From Chloroflexota bacterium (GTDB lineage Bacteria; Chloroflexota; Dehalococcoidia; Lucifugimonadales; Australimonadaceae), in the NCBI GenBank assembly GCA_022574265.1, contig JACZSI010000011.1, positions 1-19,690 of the forward strand: a stretch of DNA of 19,690 bases, in the 5' to 3' direction. The notes beneath the pieces are model-generated. The model was not told the DNA's origin, ran no database searches, and saw nothing but the letters and a program-made list of their open reading frames with translations. Each line of letters starts with the position of its first letter. Position 1 is the stretch's first letter. Made by a program: the position numbers and the translations under genes. Of the stretch, positions 5,800-12,100 are shown piece by piece.

Positions 5800-7077
5800 G
5801 TGGGTATCTCCCGTCTGCTCTCACCGTTGCGGGGCGCGCTCGGCCCCAGGATGCTCCCCGTTTTCCTCATGTTCTTCTTCTGGGGGTTCGGGACGGGCGG
5901 CCTGTGGCTGGCGCGGCCGCTCGTTGCCTACGAGGTCGGTGGCTCGTTCCTGCTCGTGGCACTCGTCTCGGCGGCCAGCGCCGCGCCGCGCATGATCGCG
6001 GGGCCTGCCGCCGGCTACCTGACGGACCGCTTCGGCAGGCGGCCCTTCATCGTGCTGGGCGCCGTCCTGCACATCGTGGCGCTCATCGGCCAGTTCTCAT
6101 CGGAGAGCTATCTCGCGTTCATACTGCTCGAGGGGCTCGGTGGCACCGGCATCGCGGTCTGGATGACGAGCTCGAGCGCGCTGCTGGCCGACGCGACGGA
6201 GGTGGAGACGCGCGGGCGGATCGTCGCGCTGCGCTCCACCGCATCGCGGAGCGGGATGCTGGCGGGGCCGGTGGTCGGCGGCATCGTCGCGACCACGCTC
6301 ACGCTACGCCACGTCTTCCTGTTCATCGCGCTCACGAAGCTGGTCGTCATCGTCGTCACGCTGCTGCTCATCCACGAGACGCGCCGGCGGCGCGAGCCCA
6401 GCGAGCCTCGCGCCGCCGTGCGCCGATGGCGGCTGCCGAGGGTCGATCTGTCGATGTACCGGACGCGCGCGTTCCTGGCGCTTTCGATCGGGGCGATGAC
6501 GGTGGGCGGCGTGCTCGGCGGGACGGGCGCTTTCCGGACGCTGTTCCCGATCCAGGCCGCCACCGGCGCGGGGCTCGGCGAGGTGGGGATCGGCAACCTG
6601 ATCGCGATCGCCGGGCTGATGGCGCTCGTGGCGTCGATCCCGGCGGGGATCGCCGCGGACCGCATCGGCCGCAAGCGCCCGCTGATCGCCGGGCTCGTGG
6701 GGACCGCGCTGGGCGTCTGGCTGATGGCGGGCATGAGCGACTTCAGCACCGCGCTGCTGGCGGTCGTCGTCTTCGGCTTAGCGGAGGCGTTCGCCACCGG
6801 AACGATCATGGTCTACGCGATGGACCTGGCTCCGGAGGACCGGCGCGGGGCGTTCCTGGGCGCGTGGCAGCTCTCGATGAACGTGGGCCAGATGGCGGGC
6901 CCGCTGGCGGTCGGCGCGATCGCGGACGCGCGCGGGTTCGCGGTGGCGTTCGTGAGCGTGGCCGCGGCACTGGTGGCGGGCGCGGTGATGATCGTCATCT
7001 TCGGCACGGAGACCCGCCGGACGCGACGCTATAATGACGCGGCAACACCGCCCAGTGACACTAAGCCTGATAAGTAG
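5800..7077 (+). CDS. MFS transporter
   Basis: This inner-membrane protein of about 425 residues has alternating hydrophobic segments consistent with 12 TM helices. The family's loop-2/3 signature GYLTDRFGRRPFIVLG is present, with a second copy, AGIAADRIGRKRPLIAG, at the start of the C-terminal half. This is the classic duplicated Major Facilitator fold. A charged central loop (ETRRRREPSEPRAAVRRWR) separates the halves. The general pattern fits drug/proton antiporter-type exporters, but the substrate cannot be read from sequence. In-frame starts include the ATG at 5764 (AGGG about 13 nt upstream) and the GTG at 5800 (leaderless candidate). I use 5800 because the hydrophobic N-terminus follows and a -10-like box fits. 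The stop lies 13 nt before ridA. Confidence 0.88.
   Translation: MGISRLLSPLRGALGPRMLPVFLMFFFWGFGTGGLWLARPLVAYEVGGSFLLVALVSAASAAPRMIAGPAAGYLTDRFGRRPFIVLGAVLHIVALIGQFSSESYLAFILLEGLGGTGIAVWMTSSSALLADATEVETRGRIVALRSTASRSGMLAGPVVGGIVATTLTLRHVFLFIALTKLVVIVVTLLLIHETRRRREPSEPRAAVRRWRLPRVDLSMYRTRAFLALSIGAMTVGGVLGGTGAFRTLFPIQAATGAGLGEVGIGNLIAIAGLMALVASIPAGIAADRIGRKRPLIAGLVGTALGVWLMAGMSDFSTALLAVVVFGLAEAFATGTIMVYAMDLAPEDRRGAFLGAWQLSMNVGQMAGPLAVGAIADARGFAVAFVSVAAALVAGAVMIVIFGTETRRTRRYNDAATPPSDTKPDK
7030..7035 (+). promoter_or_regulatory. candidate internal -10 box for ridA
   Basis: A perfect TATAAT lies in the 3' end of the MFS gene, about 56 nt before the ridA GTG start, which would give a leader of about 50 nt. 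No clear -35 is present, so ridA may have its own promoter in addition to read-through. Confidence 0.35.
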
Positions 7078-7090
7078 AAGAGGAAGAGCC

Positions 7091-7552
7091 GTGTCGAAGG
7101 TCGAGGACAAGCTGGCTGAGCTCGGGCTCGAGCTACCGGAGCCGGTGCCACCGACGGGGAGCTACCTCGTGGGCTACCGGTCGGGGAACCTCGTGTTCAC
7201 CTCGGCCGTCGGGCCGCGCTCGGCCGACGGCAACATCACCGGCGTGCTTGGCGCCGACTGCACGGTGGAGCAGGGCTACGAGGCGGCGCGCCGCACGTGC
7301 CTGCGCATCCTGACCAACGTGAAGAGCATCGTCGGCGACCTCGACAAGGTCACGCACGTCGTCAAGGTCTTCGGCATGGTGCAGGCGACGGCGGACTTCA
7401 ACGAGTACGGGCAGGTGGTCAACGGCTGCTCCGACCTGCTGGTGGAGCTGTACGGCGAGGCGGGCAAGCACGCCCGCTCCTCGATGGGCGTGGCGCACAA
7501 CCCGTTCGACGGCGCGGTGTCGATCGACGCGGTCTTCGAAGTCAGGGACTAG
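7091..7552 (+). CDS. RidA/YjgF/UK114 family protein
   Basis: This 153-residue member of the Rid family is of the longer 'SKVEDKLAELGLELPEPVPPTGSY' type. Archetypal RidA hydrolyses reactive enamine/imine intermediates produced by PLP enzymes, and it works as a trimer with an Arg at the inter-subunit site. Visible features are the substrate-loop region GNLVFTSAVGP, a helix LRILTNVKSIVGDLDKV followed by the VVKVFGMV strand, and ARSSMGVA, which contains the equivalent of the carboxylate-binding Arg of RidA. The final SIDAVFEV strand has Asp where archetypes have Glu, as expected for this subgroup. The start is GTG at 7091, with GAGGAAGAG just upstream. The next gene starts 9 nt after the stop, so they are probably co-transcribed. 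The specific substrate is unknown. Confidence 0.9.
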   Translation: MSKVEDKLAELGLELPEPVPPTGSYLVGYRSGNLVFTSAVGPRSADGNITGVLGADCTVEQGYEAARRTCLRILTNVKSIVGDLDKVTHVVKVFGMVQATADFNEYGQVVNGCSDLLVELYGEAGKHARSSMGVAHNPFDGAVSIDAVFEVRD

Positions 7553-7561
7553 GAGCAGACC

Positions 7562-7775
7562 ATGTGCCGTAGCATCAAGACGCTGAGGGCCATCGAGCCT
7601 GCCGCGACCGACGACGGCGCCCGCGCGGCTGCGCTGCAGTACGTCCGCAAAGATCAGCGGCTACGGCAAGCCGTCGGTGGCGAACGCGCATGCGTTCGAG
7701 CACGCGGTGGCCGATGTGGCCGAGGCCTCGCGCCGGCTGCTGGACGCGCTTGTGGTGCGGCCGGCCGCGGCGTAG
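7562..7775 (+). pseudogene. DUF2277 family small protein, single-base frameshift
   Basis: The N-terminal half reads MCRSIKTLRAIEPAATDDGARAAALQYVRK, the highly characteristic start of DUF2277 proteins, which are about 70-90 residues long and of unknown function. The following frame is wrong, but the next frame continues exactly as the family does: ISGYGKPSVANAHAFEHAV, then DVAEASRRLLDALV, ending at the TAG at 7773-7775. Removing one A from the AAA at 7649-7651 restores an intact 70-residue protein. A good ribosome-binding site (GGAG, 6 nt) precedes the ATG, and the gene follows ridA by 9 nt. Either this is a homopolymer sequencing error in an intact gene, or the gene is recently broken. The conserved remainder argues for an error or a very young mutation. 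Confidence 0.85.
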
Positions 7776-7786
7776 CGTCGCACCGA

Positions 7787-7861
7787 GCGGGAGTAGCTCA
7801 GTGGTAGAGCTCCTGCCTTCCAAGCAGGAAGTCGAGGGTTCGAATCCCTTCTCCCGCTCCA
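7787..7861 (+). tRNA. tRNA-Gly (anticodon UCC)
   Basis: A full cloverleaf can be drawn. The acceptor stem GCGGGAG/CTCCCGC has discriminator T and an encoded CCA (7859-7861). The D-arm is GCTC-AGTGGTA-GAGC. The anticodon stem CCTGC/GCAGG has loop CTTCCAA, giving anticodon TCC at 7819-7821. The T-arm is GAGGG-TTCGAAT-CCCTT. It lies 11 bp after the DUF2277 stop. Confidence 0.98.
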
Positions 7862-7914
7862 TCGCCGCGCGGCGATGGTTCGATGCATCCAGAAGGCAAT
7901 CGCGTGCGTAGCTC

Positions 7915-7944
7915 TTGACGGACGGGGCCGTCATCTGGTTGAAT
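7915..7944 (+). promoter_or_regulatory. candidate promoter of the tct operon
   Basis: TTGACG (7915-7920), an 18-bp spacer and TTGAAT (7939-7944) form a plausible sigma70-type promoter about 90 nt upstream of tctC. The spacer begins with the inverted repeat GACGG-GG-CCGTC (7921-7932), which could be an operator. The rest of 7862-8040 shows no gene. Confidence 0.45.
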
Positions 7945-8040
7945 CCTGCATCAACTGCGCAAGCCCTAGCACCTCGGTGCCGGTTTGCCGAGATTGAGAA
8001 CCAAGGGTTGGAATCAGTCCCAGCAAAGGTGGACCGGATC

Positions 8041-9159
8041 ATGAAGAGATTTCCGAAGCTTCTCACGCTGATGGTGGTAGGGCTCGCCCTCACGCTCGTG
8101 GCCGCATGCGGTGCGGACGGCGTGTCCCAGGAGGACGTGGACGCCGCTGTTCAGCAAGCGGTTGAGGACGCCCTGGCGGGAGTTGCGGCTGATGAAGGGC
8201 CGTCTTTCTACGAAGGGAAGACGATCCGGCTCCTGGTGGGCTTCTCGGCAGGCGGGGGGTACGACACCTACGCCCGCGCGATCGCCCGCCACATCGGTAA
8301 GCACATCCCGGGCAACCCGGACATCATCGTGCAGAACATGACGGGGGCGGGCAGCCTTGTCGCGGCCAACCACCTCTACAACCAGGCCAAGCCCGACGGC
8401 TTGACCCTGGGCTCCTGGAACTCGGCCCACCTGCTCTTCGAGGCGCTCGAGGGCAACGAGGGCATCCTGTTCTCGGGCGAGCGGTTCGGATACATCGGCG
8501 CGCCGAGCGACGGCAACCCGGTGTGCGCGGTCATGGGCCACGCCGGCCTCAGCGGGGATGACCTGCTGGGTGGCGCGGCGGCCAAGTTCGGCGCAACCGG
8601 GGCCTTCGGCAGCGCGTTCAGCGACACGGTCCGGCTGATGAACGAATTCACGGGCACGGACATCGAGCTTGTTTCCGGCTATCGTGGGTCGGCCCGCGTG
8701 CGCCTCGGGATGCAGGAGAAGGAAGTGCAGGGCGGATGCTTCGGCTGGGAGTCCATGAGCGTCACTGGCCGCGCGATGCTGGATGCCGAGGGCGACGACA
8801 AGCTGATCCCGTTCGCGACCGCCTTCGCAAGCGATGATCCCGAGATTGCGGACCTTCCCACGATCCGCGACCTCATCACCGACGAGGCGAACAAGGCGCT
8901 GTGGGACGTGTGGGCCCTCGGGTACCGGTTCCAGCGTCCGTGGACCACGCCTCCCGGCACGCCGGAAGACCGGATCGAGACGCTGCGCGCGGCCTTCGCC
9001 GCCACCATGGTTGACCCGGCGTTCCTCGCGGACGCGGAGCTGGCGGGGCTGGCGATAGCTGCGATATCCGGCGCGCAGGTCGAGGAGTGGGTACTCCAGA
9101 CGCTGCGCATCGACTCCGAGACCAAGGAAGCGCTCCAGTTCCTCGTCCCGGTCGAGTGA
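8041..9159 (+). CDS. tctC: tripartite tricarboxylate transporter substrate-binding lipoprotein (TctC-like)
   Basis: This 372-residue extracytoplasmic solute receptor of the TctC/Bug family would deliver a carboxylate to the TctA/TctB permease. It has a lipoprotein signal peptide (MKRFPK basic, hydrophobic core, lipobox LVAAC with lipidated Cys23). A short acidic/Ala-rich helical linker, VSQEDVDAAVQQAVEDALAG, follows, then the mature fold starting YEGKTIRLLVGFSAGGGYDTYARAIARHI. That region is the typical Bug N-lobe (I-VGFSAGGxxDxxAR) contacting the carboxylate ligand. NMTGAGSLVAANHLYN and KPDGLTLG are also family motifs. The ATG at 8041 has AAAGGTGG 8 nt upstream. It is the first gene of a tctC-tctA-tctB operon. 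The true substrate (citrate, aromatic acid or other) is not readable. Confidence 0.92.
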   Translation: MKRFPKLLTLMVVGLALTLVAACGADGVSQEDVDAAVQQAVEDALAGVAADEGPSFYEGKTIRLLVGFSAGGGYDTYARAIARHIGKHIPGNPDIIVQNMTGAGSLVAANHLYNQAKPDGLTLGSWNSAHLLFEALEGNEGILFSGERFGYIGAPSDGNPVCAVMGHAGLSGDDLLGGAAAKFGATGAFGSAFSDTVRLMNEFTGTDIELVSGYRGSARVRLGMQEKEVQGGCFGWESMSVTGRAMLDAEGDDKLIPFATAFASDDPEIADLPTIRDLITDEANKALWDVWALGYRFQRPWTTPPGTPEDRIETLRAAFAATMVDPAFLADAELAGLAIAAISGAQVEEWVLQTLRIDSETKEALQFLVPVE

Positions 9160-9192
9160 GCATCGGGAGAGATCCGCTAGAGTAACCGTCAG

Positions 9193-9223
9193 GCGGGCCG
9201 CCACTCGGAAGAGGGCGGCCCGC
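9193..9223 (+). terminator. strong intercistronic hairpin between tctC and tctA
   Basis: The perfect 10-bp arms GCGGGCCGCC (9193-9202) and GGCGGCCCGC (9214-9223) enclose a further CTC-GGAA-GAG mini-stem with a GNRA loop, leaving a single bulged A. It is very GC-rich with no T-run. It may be a partial terminator or a 3'-end stabiliser that lets the binding protein be made in excess over the membrane subunits. Confidence 0.7.
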
Positions 9224-9242
9224 TAGCGAGAGGCAAGAAGTA

Positions 9243-10865
9243 GTGGAATACCTCGGGGACTACGTCGGCGCCCTGACCTCCGGCCTCTTCAACATCCTTC
9301 CCTTTTCCGATCACGGGACGGACGCGTTCACGGCGCTCCTCATCGGCGTCGCGATCGGGTTCGTCGTCGGTATCCTGCCGGGCCTTGGCGGGGCTGTCGC
9401 GCTGGCGCTGATGCTGCCGTTCACCTTCAGCATGGACCCCACGTCGGCGTTCGCCTTCCTATTGGGAGCCAACGCGGTGACCGCGACGACGGGGGACATC
9501 ACCTCCGTGCTCTTCGGGGTCCCGGGCGAGGGCATCAGTGCGGCGGTGATCGTGGACGGCCACCCGATGGCCAAGAACGGCGAGGCGGGCCGTGCGCTCG
9601 GAGCGGCGCTGATGAGCTCTTTGGTCGGCGCGATCTTCGGCGCCCTTTTCCTGGCGCTCGCCATCCCGATCGTCCGGCCGCTGGTCCTCTCCATCGCCTC
9701 TCCCGAGTTCTTCATGCTGGCGCTGCTCGGGATCACGTTCGTCGCGTCGCTCAGCGGCGAGAGCATGATCAAGGGCCTCGCCGTGGGCGGGATAGGGCTC
9801 ACGCTGGCGATGGTGGGACTCGACCCCATCGAAGGCATACCGCGGTACACGCTGGAGCCGGTCATCGGCATCTCCCGCTCTCTGTTCCTCTGGGACGGCA
9901 TCAACATCGTGTCGGTCACGGTCGGGCTCTTCGCCATACCGGAGATCATCGACCTTGCGGTGAAGGGTACGGGCATATCGGAGCGCTCGGGCGAGAAGCT
10001 CGGTGGGGTGATGCAGGGCGTGAAGGACACCTTCACGCACTGGAAGCTCGTGTTCCGGTGCAGCGCGCTCGGCGCCTACATCGGGCTCATCCCGGGGCTC
10101 GGTGGCGGCCCGGCGCAGTGGATGGCGTACGCGCACGCGGTGCAGAGCTCACCGGGGGGGGGGTTCGGCAAGGGAAGGGTCGAGGGCGTGCTCGGTCCGG
10201 GGGCGGCGAACAACTCCAAGGAGGGCGGCTCGCTGATCCCGACGCTGGCGTTCGGCGTGCCCGGCAGCGTGTCGATGGCGATCCTGCTGGGGGCGTTCAT
10301 CATCCAGGGCCTGGTGCCGGGACCCGCGATGCTCGACCCCAACACCCCCGTTCGCCCCGACGCCGCGTCGCTGGGCGGGTTCAATCCGTCCGGGCTCGAG
10401 CTGACGTTCTCGTTCGTGTGGATACTGATCGTGTCCAACATCATCACCGTCGTGGTCGCGTTCCTTTTCCTGGGTCAGCTCGCCAAGGTCACGCAGATAC
10501 GGGGAGCCCTCCTCATCCCCTTCATCCTGCTGCTGGTATTCCTGGGCGGGTTCGCCGTCAAGAACGCTCCTGAAGACGTGGCCATGGTGATCGTGTTCGG
10601 GCTGCTCGGCTGGGTGATGGTGCGATACGACTGGCCGCGGCCGCCAATCCTGCTGGGACTGGTGTTGGGGGGTATCGCGGAGAGCAACCTGTTCATCGCC
10701 ACCCAGGCCTACGGCACCCTCGGCTGGATCACCAGGCCGGGTGTGATCTTCCTTGGCCTAGTGATGGTGGGCTCGGTCGCCTACGCGATCCGCAGAGACA
10801 TGAAGCGTAGGTCAGCAGCCGCTGCGGAGCTCTCAGACGTACGTGATGTCTCGGATACCGCTTAG
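9243..10865 (+). CDS. tctA: tripartite tricarboxylate transporter large membrane subunit (TctA-like)
   Basis: This 540-residue polytopic inner-membrane protein is the translocating subunit of TTT carriers, which use ion gradients to import carboxylates. The signature GFVVGILPGLGGAVALALMLPF lies near residues 39-60. Its inverted-repeat counterpart GLIPGLGGGPAQWMAYAHA lies near 281-299. GPGAANNSKEGGSLIPTLAFGVPGS and LVPGPAM follow, and the start GEGISAAVIVDGHPMAKNG is also typical. About ten or more hydrophobic segments are visible. The start is GTG at 9243 with AGAGG upstream. It overlaps the tctB start by about 20 nt, indicating translational coupling. The codon for Pro in SSPGGGFGKG is followed by a run of ten G (10154-10163), a slippage-prone site that is in frame here. 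Confidence 0.95.
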   Translation: MEYLGDYVGALTSGLFNILPFSDHGTDAFTALLIGVAIGFVVGILPGLGGAVALALMLPFTFSMDPTSAFAFLLGANAVTATTGDITSVLFGVPGEGISAAVIVDGHPMAKNGEAGRALGAALMSSLVGAIFGALFLALAIPIVRPLVLSIASPEFFMLALLGITFVASLSGESMIKGLAVGGIGLTLAMVGLDPIEGIPRYTLEPVIGISRSLFLWDGINIVSVTVGLFAIPEIIDLAVKGTGISERSGEKLGGVMQGVKDTFTHWKLVFRCSALGAYIGLIPGLGGGPAQWMAYAHAVQSSPGGGFGKGRVEGVLGPGAANNSKEGGSLIPTLAFGVPGSVSMAILLGAFIIQGLVPGPAMLDPNTPVRPDAASLGGFNPSGLELTFSFVWILIVSNIITVVVAFLFLGQLAKVTQIRGALLIPFILLLVFLGGFAVKNAPEDVAMVIVFGLLGWVMVRYDWPRPPILLGLVLGGIAESNLFIATQAYGTLGWITRPGVIFLGLVMVGSVAYAIRRDMKRRSAAAAELSDVRDVSDTA

Positions 10866-11424
10866 CCCCAGGGTCGCATTCTCGGCGTTCATCTTGGCCA
10901 TATTCGTCTGGGTCGTGCTGGACGCGCTGTTCGGCTTCGGCCAGCGGAGTAGCCGCGCCGCGCTTTTCCCGTTGGTGATCGGCCTGCCCGCGCTGGGCTT
11001 GTCCCTGATAGTGATCGCCGGCGAGATCCAACACACCCGGGCGCAGACAGCACTCCGCAGTAGTGGCCAAGCCGTGTCGGTGACGCCGGGCGGGGTGAGC
11101 GAGCGGGTGGCCAAGCGGCGCACGGCCGTCATCCTGGCCTGGATCGTGGGGTTCTACGCGAGCATCTGGCTGTTCGGGTTCATGCTGACGGCCCCGCTCG
11201 CGACGTTCCTCTACATCAAGGTCGCCGGCAAGGAGTCCTGGCGGGCCGCGATCATAGGGGGCGCCATCAGCTGGGCCTTCTTCAACGGCATATTCCAGCG
11301 CTGCTTAAGGCTTCCGCTCGAGGAACGCCTGGGCGGCGCCGTCATCGAGCGCCTGGAGGAGCTGCTGGGCTTCGACCCCAACCAGTTCCTCCTGTTCCCC
11401 TTCTTGGATCGGGTCGGCTGCTGA
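10846..11424 (+). CDS. tctB: tripartite tricarboxylate transporter small membrane subunit (TctB-like)
   Basis: This 192-residue protein has about four hydrophobic helices (roughly 8-27, 39-57, 97-116 and 120-135) and a hydrophilic middle, the arrangement of TctB small subunits. Identity is weak in sequence, as usual for TctB, and rests mostly on topology and on overlap with tctA. The ATG at 10846 (or the GTG at 10843) lies inside the last 20 nt of tctA with no strong ribosome-binding site, so coupled translation is likely. The C-terminal tail of about 45 residues (LPLEERLGGAVIERLEELLGF...) is longer than in many TctB proteins. The order C-A-B differs from the usual C-B-A. Confidence 0.82.
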   Translation: MSRIPLSPRVAFSAFILAIFVWVVLDALFGFGQRSSRAALFPLVIGLPALGLSLIVIAGEIQHTRAQTALRSSGQAVSVTPGGVSERVAKRRTAVILAWIVGFYASIWLFGFMLTAPLATFLYIKVAGKESWRAAIIGGAISWAFFNGIFQRCLRLPLEERLGGAVIERLEELLGFDPNQFLLFPFLDRVGC

Positions 11425-11433
11425 TCGAGTCCC

Positions 11434-11446
11434 CCGCCTCCGGCGG
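11434..11446. terminator. possible terminator hairpin between convergent units
   Basis: The small GC hairpin CCGCC-TCC-GGCGG lies 10 nt after the tctB stop, in the 53-bp gap to the end of the convergent Ada-type gene. There is no T-run. Support is weak. Confidence 0.3.
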
Positions 11447-11477
11447 CAGGATGACGAACGGCGGCGTTGCTTATGAG

Positions 11478-11681
11478 CTACGGCGCTCGCAGGCGCTTCG
11501 CCATCCACGGCCCAGGCGGGCCACGCAGTGGCTCGCAGACGCGGCATGGCCGATAGCCGGCCGCGGACGCTTGGCGGGCGCTGCTGAAGCGGACGCGGTG
11601 CTCGGGCTTCGTCCTCCGCCCGGGTGGGCAATCGGGCCGGCAGAAGATGTGGGTGGTGTTGCAGCCGTTGAACATATGCAC
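11478..11681 (-). CDS. stand-alone Ada-type zinc-binding domain protein
   Basis: This 67-residue protein contains almost nothing but an Ada metal-binding domain: CNTTHIFCRPDC at 7-18 and GYRPCRVCEP at 42-51. The four cysteines Cys14, Cys18, Cys46 and Cys49 have the spacing of the Zn-binding cysteines of E. coli Ada (38, 42, 69, 72). In Ada the first is the one that accepts a methyl group from DNA methylphosphotriesters. The AraC-type DNA-binding and methyltransferase domains of Ada are absent. The ATG at 11681 has a weak AGGG 4 nt upstream, with a second ATG two codons later. It starts 19 nt after the response-regulator stop, on the same strand, and is probably the last gene of that operon. 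Function as sensor, scavenger or DNA-binding module is inference. Confidence 0.78.
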   Translation of the reverse strand: MHMFNGCNTTHIFCRPDCPPGRRTKPEHRVRFSSARQASAAGYRPCRVCEPLRGPPGPWMAKRLRAP

Positions 11682-11700
11682 GCGGCCCTAGCGGCGGCGC

Positions 11701-12072
11701 TCAGACCCCGAGGAGCGCCAGGGCCTTCTCGACGAGCTGCGCGGGGCGGAATGGCTTGGTCATGTAGTCGTCGGCCCCCGCGGCGAGCGCCTGCTGCATC
11801 GTTGCCTGCTGCGCGAACGCCGTGAGCACTACTATCTTGATGCTGGCGGTCGCCGGGTCCGCCTTGAGCGCCCGGCAGACCTCGTAGCCGTCCATGCCGG
11901 GCATCATGATGTCGAGGAACACGAGGTCGGGGTGAACGGAGCGGCAGATCTCGATCGCGGACGGGCCGTCGGCGGCGACGATCGCCTCGAGCGCGGGATG
12001 GCGGCCGAGCGCCACCTCGCCGAGCTCGCGGATCCTCGCCTCGTCGTCCACCACCAAGACCTTCTTGCTCAC
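11701..12072 (-). CDS. single-domain response regulator (CheY-like receiver)
   Basis: This 123-residue protein consists only of a receiver domain. The acidic pair is Asp9/Asp10, the phospho-acceptor is Asp54 in LVFLDIMMPGMDG, the conserved Thr84 lies in VLTAF and Lys106 lies in MTKPF, so all catalytic residues are intact. There is no DNA-binding or enzymatic output domain, so it should pass its signal through protein contacts or a phosphorelay. It starts 28 nt after the stop of the large histidine kinase, which makes that kinase its likely partner. The ATG start at 12072 is in keeping with the MSKKVLVVDDE beginning. Confidence 0.95.
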   Translation of the reverse strand: MSKKVLVVDDEARIRELGEVALGRHPALEAIVAADGPSAIEICRSVHPDLVFLDIMMPGMDGYEVCRALKADPATASIKIVVLTAFAQQATMQQALAAGADDYMTKPFRPAQLVEKALALLGV

Positions 12073-12100
12073 GCAGTCCGCCTATCTGTTGGGGATCGGG

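Noticed and set aside
7661..8093. Minus-strand frames containing 'GFEPSTSCLEGRSSTTELLP'
   Set aside because: This is a well-known false peptide from reading the reverse strand of a tRNA gene, here tRNA-Gly.
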